Source: Pycnococcus provasolii (Eukaryota > Chlorophyta > Pseudoscourfieldiophyceae > Pseudoscourfieldiales). Taken from it: 64,000 nt of DNA. Below the pieces are notes generated by a model. It had not been told where the DNA came from. It worked only from the letters and a program-made list of their open reading frames with translations, and ran no database searches. Below, in pieces: positions 57,280-64,000 of this stretch. A program made the position numbers and the translations under genes. The DNA is taken from the NCBI GenBank assembly GCA_049487715.1, contig CP150554.1, forward strand, positions 744,001 through 808,000. Direction: 5' to 3'. Within the stretch, counting starts at the first letter, position 1; every line of letters starts with the position of its first letter.

Positions 57280-60200
57280 ATGTCGTCTTCAGCAATACGG
57301 ATCGTGCACTCCTCAGGGTCCTCACGCGCTCATCCTCTCGCTCTCTCTCGACTCCAGCCCCAGGGTGTTCGTCTCCGTGACTCATCATCATCATCCCATT
57401 TATCATCTTTGGGCCATCCCATTCTTCTTTCACCCCTCCGATCATGCACATGGCACAAAACAAAAAGATTACACTCTCAATCACGTGTCGCATCCACGTC
57501 TACGACGAATAGTAGTAGTAGCATAGGAACGTTCGCGGAGAAAAAACGCGCATCCGTTGATACGCCAGCAGTATGCATATTCGTTAACGCGGAGGATGTC
57601 GACGACGACGCTTACGCGCGCGCTCTTGACGAGGCGATCGGAGCGGGCGCACGCGTCGTCGTCGTCACCGCCAACGACGCAGCCAACTCCGCGAAGCTCT
57701 TCGACGCGGCGGGAAAGCTGCGCGCGCAGATTCGAGACCGTGCCGTGCTGCTCGTCGACGGGCCTGCGGACGTCGCGGCGGCGGCGGAGGCGACGGGCGT
57801 GTGCGTCGACGCAACCGGACTGCCGACGGAGGTGGTGCGACGCACGCTCAAGGCGGTGGGAGGAGATGGCGCACCAGCGCTCGTCGTGCGCAGGTGTGCG
57901 ACACCCGACGACGTCGCAACGGCAAGCCAGCAGGGTGCGGACGCCGTCATACTGCTCGGCGCGAGCACGGCGAGCACCGCGCCGGATGTCGTGCTCGCAG
58001 AGGCGAGGGCTCGCACGTCCGTCCCTCTGTTGGCGGACGCGCGCGGCGCGTCGGTCGCCGACGCCGTGGGTCGTGCGCGTGCTGCCACGACGGCGGGTGC
58101 GGATGGCATCACCATCAATGTTGCCGAGCTAGCCTCGGCGCCGGAAGGGCCGGCGAATGCGGCGGCGGCGCTTCTTGCGGAGCTCGCCAAAGCCGCGGCA
58201 GTGCAAGAGGAGGAGGAGGAGGAGGAGGAGCAGCAGCAGCAGCAGGAGGAGGAGGAGGAGGAGGAACGCAGCACCACCACTGCCTCCAACGTTGCTGTCG
58301 CAAATGATGCATCGGCTGCTGTCGTGGTGGAGGAGGAGCTGTCGACGACGCAATCCACCGCCGATCGCCTGCGTGCGAATGAGGCGGAGCTGCTCGAGCG
58401 CCTGTACTCGTTCCTGCGAGACGACGTGCCCGTCACACTCGAGGAGCTCGACCTGCTCCCCGACTGCATGGCGGCTCTTGCGGACCCAATCCTCTGCGTG
58501 GTGGTGGGAGAGTTCAACGCGGGTAAGAGCACACTGCTGAATGCGCTGCTTGGCGGCGCATTCCTGCAGGAGGGCATTCTGCCCACGACAAACGAGGTGA
58601 CGGAGCTGCGTTACCTTGCGCCAGAGCGCGACGAGCGCAGTGGCAAGGTGGACTTCGTCTCAGATGTCGTGCGCACGTCCGACGGACGATTTCAGCGCGG
58701 CATCGGCGCGCCGGTACTCAAGCGCATGTGCCTCGTGGACACGCCAGGCACGAACGTCGTGCTGAAGAGGCAGAAGCAGCTCACGGAGGAGTACATCCCC
58801 CGTGCGGATCTCGTGCTGTTTGTCGTCAGCGCCGATCGGCCATTCACCGAAAGCGAGACGAAGTTTCTCAGCTACATCCAGGACTGGGGAAAGAAGGTGG
58901 TGTTCGTGGTGAACAAGGCGGACCTGCTTTCGAACGACGACGAGCGCGCGCAGGTGCGCGAGTACGTACAGCGCAACGCGCGCGAGATTCTCAACGTCGC
59001 CGACGCAATGGTGTTCGAGGTATCTGCGCGAGGCGCGCTGAACGCCAAGAAGGCGGTGCGCGACAGGCTGGGCATACCGTACGCACCTTCCTCGGGCAAT
59101 ACGGAGGATGCCCTCGAGGCGGAGGTGCTGGAGGCGTATGATCGCGTCGGCGAGGAGCTGGCGAAGGATGCGAACTACACCGCAAGCAATTTCGACGCCG
59201 TGGAGGCGCTGCTCAAGTCGTACGAGAGTGCCGATTCCAGCCGCGCGGCGGAGGCGGCACGCCTGAAGTTGACAACACCGTTGAATGTCTCGAATGCGCT
59301 TCTAACCGCCGCGGGGGCCTCCGTGGCGGAGTTGAGGATGCGTGCGGAGGCGGAGGTGAATGCTCTGTCGAGCGTGCAGGCTCAGGTTGCGGGTTTCGAG
59401 GAGGACATGAAGAAGGACGCGATGATGCAGAAGGGACGCGTTTCGGACGCGATTCGACGCGCGGTGGAACGAGGCGGCGGGTACTTTGACCGCGTGATTC
59501 GCCTGTCCAACTACGGCCAGGTGATCAAATACGCGCTTGGTGGCGACGGCGAGGAGGAGGAGGAGGATGGTGCCGCCGCCGTCGAGGAGATGTCGGAGGA
59601 GGCGAAGGAGGTGATGAAGCTGGTGGATGACGACGACAAAGCTCGCGTGGCGGCGATTGCCGAAAGCGGTGGCGGCGGCGGCGGCGGCGGCGATTCCGGA
59701 TGGCGTGCAATTGTTGAGGGCGAGATTGCCGGCGAGAGTTTGGGATCGCTCACATCCGCGGCGACAGAATTCGTCAACTGGTGCGCGGAGAATCGCGATC
59801 GTGCGATGGAAAATTACGACGTCTATCTGCAGGAGCGCGCGGAGGCTCTCGACGTGCTGCAGGCACCTCCCGCGGTGGACCGTGACGACGACACGAAAGC
59901 CGCCGCCGCCGAGGGTGATACCGACGATGACCTCGAGACGCCCAGCGACGTGATTGCGAGCGTGAATGCGGATGCAGCCGCGACTGCTCTGGCAAACGAG
60001 GTGCGCGAGGCGAGCTCGGGTGTCGTTCGCGGCATAGCGAGCGCGGTCGCGGTTGGTTTCGTGCTGACGAGTGTGATGGACTCGGCGACATCTGACGCTC
60101 TGAGCGTCGTGCTCGCCCTCGGCGTCGCTTACGTGAGCTTGGTGAATCTGCCGTTAAAGCGCTCCTCCGCCAAGGGCAAGCTCAGGGATGCCGCGGATGG

Positions 60201-60405
60201 ATTTGAGTCTCGTTTACTGGATGCCATGGACCGTGAGCTAGAGCGTGGCTGCCTGAGGGATGTTCGCGTGGAGATGATGGGTCGCAGCGGTGTTTTGCTG
60301 GAACGAGCGAATGTGCTTGTGGAGCTGTTGGTGGAGATGGAGTCGAAGATTGGTGGATTGCAAGATGAGGTGGTGAGACTCAAGAGAGAGGTGGATGAAA
60401 TTTGA
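57280..60405 (+). CDS. FZL: FZL: chloroplast fuzzy-onion/mitofusin-like dynamin GTPase
   Basis: FZL is a membrane-remodelling GTPase of thylakoids and chloroplast envelope. The 1041-residue product has a long Ser/Arg-rich transit peptide (about 1-85). An N-terminal alpha/beta barrel-like region (about 95-290) resembles the TMP-synthase/TENI domain of plant FZL, with alternating VVVT and GADGITI strands. A Glu/Gln-rich linker precedes the GTPase domain. G1 is GEFNAGKST (about 409-417), G3 is DTPGT and G4 is NKAD. The C-terminal part has coiled coils and a paired hydrophobic hairpin (about 920-955) for membrane insertion. The gene is intronless. All GTPase motifs are intact. Confidence 0.94.
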   Translation: MSSSAIRIVHSSGSSRAHPLALSRLQPQGVRLRDSSSSSHLSSLGHPILLSPLRSCTWHKTKRLHSQSRVASTSTTNSSSSIGTFAEKKRASVDTPAVCIFVNAEDVDDDAYARALDEAIGAGARVVVVTANDAANSAKLFDAAGKLRAQIRDRAVLLVDGPADVAAAAEATGVCVDATGLPTEVVRRTLKAVGGDGAPALVVRRCATPDDVATASQQGADAVILLGASTASTAPDVVLAEARARTSVPLLADARGASVADAVGRARAATTAGADGITINVAELASAPEGPANAAAALLAELAKAAAVQEEEEEEEEQQQQQEEEEEEERSTTTASNVAVANDASAAVVVEEELSTTQSTADRLRANEAELLERLYSFLRDDVPVTLEELDLLPDCMAALADPILCVVVGEFNAGKSTLLNALLGGAFLQEGILPTTNEVTELRYLAPERDERSGKVDFVSDVVRTSDGRFQRGIGAPVLKRMCLVDTPGTNVVLKRQKQLTEEYIPRADLVLFVVSADRPFTESETKFLSYIQDWGKKVVFVVNKADLLSNDDERAQVREYVQRNAREILNVADAMVFEVSARGALNAKKAVRDRLGIPYAPSSGNTEDALEAEVLEAYDRVGEELAKDANYTASNFDAVEALLKSYESADSSRAAEAARLKLTTPLNVSNALLTAAGASVAELRMRAEAEVNALSSVQAQVAGFEEDMKKDAMMQKGRVSDAIRRAVERGGGYFDRVIRLSNYGQVIKYALGGDGEEEEEDGAAAVEEMSEEAKEVMKLVDDDDKARVAAIAESGGGGGGGGDSGWRAIVEGEIAGESLGSLTSAATEFVNWCAENRDRAMENYDVYLQERAEALDVLQAPPAVDRDDDTKAAAAEGDTDDDLETPSDVIASVNADAAATALANEVREASSGVVRGIASAVAVGFVLTSVMDSATSDALSVVLALGVAYVSLVNLPLKRSSAKGKLRDAADGFESRLLDAMDRELERGCLRDVRVEMMGRSGVLLERANVLVELLVEMESKIGGLQDEVVRLKREVDEI

Positions 60406-60509
60406 TGCAAATGAAAAATTTGTTGAATGTTTTTTTTTCTTCTTTCTTTTTGTATTGGTTACTTTGTTGTTGTTTGAGGTGGTGGTGTGTATGATGTGTT
60501 CCTGGCTAC

Positions 60510-60899
60510 TTATAGTTCGAGCGATGAGGATGACACTGTACGTTGAAAGCACCTAAAGATTGGGATTTGTTTCTTTTTTGTCGCTGTCGCTGTCGCTGTC
60601 GTTGTTGTGGTGGTGTCACGCTCTATGTTGTTGTTTTGTTGTGTTGCTGGTGCGGACGTGCTGCGACACGACGACGTGGGTGCCGTGCTCGTTCGGCGGA
60701 TGATTTCATCATGTTGTATTGTTTTGGATCGTGGCGTGATTTGATGTACCGTGACAAGATCTGCTCGCCAAGTCTGCCTCCGCTTGACGGGACTGTGCTT
60801 GTTCTTTAGTGCGGATTTGAGTCCTCCAACTTTTGGAGCTGCTGCTGCATTTTTTTTGTTGTTGTTGTTCGTCACCATCATTCGAGGTGAAGCCGCCAT
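60510..60899 (-). CDS. Small basic protein, unknown
   Basis: A 129-residue frame from the ATG at 60899. It is Asn/Thr/Lys-rich with a conserved-looking core KRRQTWRADLVTVHQITPR (about 39-57). That core superficially resembles the basic-plus-hydrophobic short motif in small PP1-binding proteins, although the RVxF pattern is not exact. Poly-Thr/Ala stretches come from microsatellites. It converges on FZL with a 104-bp gap and shares a divergent upstream region with the next gene. Coding status is uncertain. Confidence 0.45.
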   Translation of the reverse strand: MAASPRMMVTNNNNKKNAAAAPKVGGLKSALKNKHSPVKRRQTWRADLVTVHQITPRSKTIQHDEIIRRTSTAPTSSCRSTSAPATQQNNNIERDTTTTTTATATATKKKQIPIFRCFQRTVSSSSLEL

Positions 60900-61436
60900 T
60901 ATGGAAGTCTTCTTCTGCGTAAAATGAAAGGCAAACTACTCACTGTTGAGTGCAGAGTGCAGAGTGCTGGCTGGCTGGGGATGATATATATGATGAAAGA
61001 GCGGAGATGGCAGCTGGTCTGTTAATTCGGATATTCAACCCGTCAAACCGTCCAAGAGCCCGGGGGGGGGGGAAATGACCCCTGGGGGCGGGGCGGGGGG
61101 GAGAGATCCCAGGCCCAGGGAGAGGCCCAGGGGGAGGTCCTGGGATCTGTCCGGGGGAGAGTTTAGTCCCCCGGGGCTTCTTCTCCATCCGAGGAAAATT
61201 TTACACTGTTTTTCACATCCTCAATTGGTTCTTTTACGACGACCAAACACAACCGGTCACATAATCTGTCGTCACACCGTCCTAGAGGCCGTACCGCCCG
61301 TACGTACCCTGTGTGGTTTGGTGTGGTCCTGGAAGCCGCTCCTCGTTCCTTTGTCTGTACACATCCTGATCAATTCCGTTCATTCTCGCTCTTGAGCCTT
61401 TCATTTCCCATCATTCTTCTGCTGCCTTCCTTGGTG
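60900..61436. other. Divergent upstream region
   Basis: Contains a TATATATGATG stretch near 60985, G-homopolymer runs (61060-61110) with CCCAGG repeats, and a pyrimidine-rich leader. There is no gene or CCCTAA array. Confidence 0.55.
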
Positions 61437-62798
61437 ATGACGACGATGATGATGATCGTACTCACGGCTCTGGTGGTGACGACGACGACGATGACGATGG
61501 TCCCTACGATTTCTTCAGCTTCTTCCTTGGCGACGTCTTCCTTGTCGTCAGTCCAGTGGGCGCCGCAGCACGTCGGTGCACACCCCGACCTCGACGTCGA
61601 CACAGCACCATCATCGGGCAGTGGTGGTGGTAATCGTCGCCACCTCTCGTTCGTGAATCCCGCGTCCATCTTAGCCATACCGGGGGGACAAATGCTCAAC
61701 GCCGCAGCGCGTACGGGTGTTGACGACATGTGGCTCGATCGTGTGCAAGACGGATGCAAGTGTGACCTGTCACCCATGGAGAGACCGCCGTTCGACGAGT
61801 GGTCGTACTGGAAGTACCCGCAGTCCGTGAAACTAAACGACGACGACACGACGCCTCAGCCTCTCAAGTTAGAGAAAACGTACATACCGTCTCTGAATGC
61901 ATACGCACGTCTCGACAAATACAGCGATATTTCAGAACTGTGCGACTCATTCTTCAAGAACATGAACTACACAACCGCAGACACGCTGTACCGCAGCTCG
62001 TTCCCGCTCACGGGTAAGCAGCCAAAAGGACGCACGCGCGGATGCGTTATTTCCGAGGGACAGTACGAGCGCATGGCGAGTGGATTGCCGTGGAACGGAA
62101 AGGTGTTTCGACCTGATGGCAAGGTTCGCAACAAGGCGCAACTGCTTGGAGTGGAGCAGAACACCGTTCCTGGTGACTTTGGTCTCGGACGCAGCTGGGC
62201 GAATGCCTCGGAAACCAGCCTACTGATTCAGTATCCGATGTCGCTGGAATGGCAGGCGTTGTCGCGCCTGTGGGCACCAGGCATGCCCGGAAACTTCTAC
62301 AACTACCGTGACGAGCTTCGCGAAATCCACGGCATGCCAGGCGCGTTCATCGGGAAAATGTACGTTCGTCCATTCAGTGGCGGCGATCCGACGGGATCGA
62401 ATCAGGGTCCGTATCGCTGGTTCGCGCTTCATTTCGTCGTGATGCAGACCGAGGAGGGACTCGAGGATTGGGCGCTGCTTAAGGAGTGCGAGAAGGGTGC
62501 AACGAATCGCATGTGCCTGCCCGGCGATGGCATTCCGGTCGTTGAGGCGGTTCCTCTGTTTCTCGGAGGACGCGAGGCGGCGGATGCGGCTACGAATAAC
62601 AACGTTGATCCTGCGAAGCCATCCGACGTGAAATCGTTCGACGTTGGATACCAAAGTGAGCTCGACCCTGCGAGCTTCATCAAGCGCGGGCCGGATCCGC
62701 CTGAAAATCGTGGTGAGGTGAATGACGGTGAACGTGGCTTCATCTACCAGGCTGGGAGCGCACTTCTCGCTGCCAACGGTGGCGATCCGCGACCCTAA
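61437..62798 (+). CDS. Unknown protein with signal peptide or membrane anchor
   Basis: The first ATG in frame is 61437, giving 453 residues. The N-terminus (MTTMMMIVLTALVV) is hydrophobic and Thr-rich, like a signal peptide or anchor. After a Ser-rich stretch the remaining 380 residues look like a globular domain with aromatic-rich motifs (DEWSYWKYP, GRTRGCVISEGQYERMASGLPW, EWQALSRLW, PGNFYNYRDELREIHGMPGAF). Several cysteines occur (CKCDL, RGCV, KEC, RMCLP). I do not recognise the family. Codon use and the long uninterrupted frame support a real gene. Confidence 0.75.
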   Translation: MTTMMMIVLTALVVTTTTMTMVPTISSASSLATSSLSSVQWAPQHVGAHPDLDVDTAPSSGSGGGNRRHLSFVNPASILAIPGGQMLNAAARTGVDDMWLDRVQDGCKCDLSPMERPPFDEWSYWKYPQSVKLNDDDTTPQPLKLEKTYIPSLNAYARLDKYSDISELCDSFFKNMNYTTADTLYRSSFPLTGKQPKGRTRGCVISEGQYERMASGLPWNGKVFRPDGKVRNKAQLLGVEQNTVPGDFGLGRSWANASETSLLIQYPMSLEWQALSRLWAPGMPGNFYNYRDELREIHGMPGAFIGKMYVRPFSGGDPTGSNQGPYRWFALHFVVMQTEEGLEDWALLKECEKGATNRMCLPGDGIPVVEAVPLFLGGREAADAATNNNVDPAKPSDVKSFDVGYQSELDPASFIKRGPDPPENRGEVNDGERGFIYQAGSALLAANGGDPRP

Positions 62799-63122
62799 AA
62801 GCAAAGTCGCGCGGCAGCGGGAATTGTTGCAACCGTGCATCGGATAAGAGGTTAGACGTGGTGTGTTGTTGTTGTTGTTGTTGGTTTTTGTTGGACTGCT
62901 GACTTGTTGCCGTTCGCTGCCACCGTCCATCCGTCTGATTTTGTTGGTTGAATTGTTGTTGACAAACAGACATTACAATAGCTGTGTTACAGTACATTTG
63001 TTGTACCGATCGTTTCTGATACTCTTTTAATTTCACAAACACAAACAACAAAACAAACAAAACCCCCACACTCTCGTCTCCCTACTACGTTGCTTACTAC
63101 TTCATTCACTTCTACTTCTCTC
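62799..63122. other. Convergent intergenic region
   Basis: A 324-bp gap rich in GTT/TTG triplet runs and AT sequence; it holds two 3' ends. No gene and no CCCTAA array. Confidence 0.6.
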
Positions 63123-64000
63123 CTAACCCATAATTCGTGGTGTAGCGAAAATGGCGTTGTTGAAGAACGGCGAGGAGAAACTAGACGCTGAGGCACTCGC
63201 CGAACCACTACCACCAGGTCCACCGCCGCTGCCCGTCGGCAATGGGAAAAATGCGCCAGGCGTGAATTGACCAAGGCGCTGCTCAATATCCGCGACTATG
63301 CGCACTTTTGACTGCAAGACGGTGCTGAGTATGCTCATGGGACCTCGCACGGCGCCGAGAACGGCACCAAGAATACCACCCTTGATCTGGCCGATACCAC
63401 CAATGATTGGCACGAGCGCCGCGCCACCTGGTATGGTTTCGAGGGTTCCCGTGACACCCGCGACGAAACCTTGAAGCTGTTTGAGGTTTGTCTCAAACGC
63501 GTCGAGTGGAATCATCGCAAGACCAGCCTTGAGTTCCACCAAACTAGACGAGGCTTGAGCCAATCCGCCGTAAATGCCGGTACCTGCAACCGGCGTGCCG
63601 GTTTGCGTCACCATCATTTGCTGTGCTACCACTTGCTGCTGCTGTTGTTGTCGATTTCCGGACGACGACCACGGCTCGGCACTGCTGCTGGATCCAATGG
63701 GTACAGCCATGGTGCGAAGCGTCGACCCTTCGAACTCCGCGGCAATGGCAATGTCGCGGTGATCAGCATTATTCTTCACGACGACGCTGTCAAAGACGCT
63801 CATGAGACGAACGTCACTGAGACGTTTCGAAATGCCACGCGGGTATTCCAGATGCCATCCTTCGAGAGGATCCCAAGTCGGCGTGAGCGACCTCGCCATC
63901 TCCAGGGTCATGTGCGGCACAGGAACGCACGCACGGTATCCCGCTAATAGACGGTACAGGACCACATGGCACACATATCCATCCTCCCGCTCATATGCCG
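63123..64000 (-). CDS. Unknown protein, 5' end outside window
   Basis: An open frame reads leftward from the window edge to a TAG at 63123 (292 codons visible). Its start lies beyond 64000. The visible N-terminal part (DPLEGWHLEYPRGISKR, SVVVKNNADHRDIA) could be a beta-rich fold. A Gln-rich run is followed by a hydrophobic Gly/Ile-rich segment (GGAALVPIIGGIGQIKGGILG, about 195-215 of the visible part), perhaps membrane-associated. A Ser/Gly-rich tail ends at PRIMG. No family was recognised. Confidence 0.65.
   Translation of the reverse strand, partial: AYEREDGYVCHVVLYRLLAGYRACVPVPHMTLEMARSLTPTWDPLEGWHLEYPRGISKRLSDVRLMSVFDSVVVKNNADHRDIAIAAEFEGSTLRTMAVPIGSSSSAEPWSSSGNRQQQQQQVVAQQMMVTQTGTPVAGTGIYGGLAQASSSLVELKAGLAMIPLDAFETNLKQLQGFVAGVTGTLETIPGGAALVPIIGGIGQIKGGILGAVLGAVRGPMSILSTVLQSKVRIVADIEQRLGQFTPGAFFPLPTGSGGGPGGSGSASASASSFSSPFFNNAIFATPRIMG

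Overview
This 64 kb window is nuclear DNA from a photosynthetic eukaryote, most likely a small green alga of the prasinophyte type. The plant-lineage evidence is a photosystem I PsaK gene with a transit peptide, a PsbS-like four-helix antenna protein, an FZL-type chloroplast dynamin, and several bacterial-type proteins with N-terminal extensions that look like organelle presequences (MATE exporter, RadA, MiaB, MoxR/RavA AAA ATPase). The genome is compact: about 34 genes, mostly intronless, with a few short spliceosomal introns (donors GTAAGT, GTACGT, GTGCGT, GTACGA). No prokaryotic operon, rRNA, tRNA or CRISPR array is visible. The species cannot be named from sequence alone.

Layout. 1-11 kb: PsaK(+), TM9SF/nonaspanin(-), MATE exporter(+), NEMF/Rqc2(-). 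11-24 kb: condensin CAP-G(+), triple-saposin protein(-), PP2A B''-like EF-hand protein(+), DUF1295 membrane reductase(-), PsbS-like protein(+), ELMO-domain protein(+), unknown lysine-rich protein(-). 24-34 kb: ERD2 K/HDEL receptor(+), spliced EF-hand protein(-), Sec24(+), a one-domain PDI with an in-frame TGA in its active site (predicted selenoprotein)(-), spliced GATA factor(-). 34-43 kb: MiaB-type methylthiotransferase(+), unknown acidic protein(-), homoserine dehydrogenase(+), RadA(-), SIP-like aquaporin(+), Fip1 with a zinc knuckle(-), dual-specificity phosphatase(+). 43-52 kb: Nudix/NADH pyrophosphatase fused to a phosphohistidine phosphatase(-), ABCF ATPase(-), a gene-poor stretch with GIY-YIG and PPR-like remnants, EF-hand/RING protein(-), secreted poly-Q protein(-). 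52-64 kb: archaeal-type adenosine-specific kinase(+), MoxR/RavA AAA(+), F-box/LamG-like protein(-), FZL(+), small basic protein(-), unknown signal-bearing protein(+), and a partial gene leaving the right edge(-).

The genes are not a pathway cluster but a mix of housekeeping functions: secretory traffic (TM9SF, ERD2, Sec24, ELMO protein, PDI), RNA processing (Fip1, MiaB), ribosome quality control and translation (NEMF, ABCF), chromosome biology (CAP-G, RadA) and plastid function (PsaK, PsbS-like, FZL, MoxR). Orientation alternates almost strictly, giving short convergent gaps and longer divergent ones. Short CCCTAA (telomere-like) arrays recur in gene-upstream regions and are absent from convergent gaps.

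The most notable observations are the predicted UGHC selenoprotein, the Nudix-PHPT1 fusion, the recurrent promoter-associated CCCTAA arrays, the duplicated C-terminal tail beside the adenosine-specific kinase, and a 26-nt microexon that completes the TM9SF gene.
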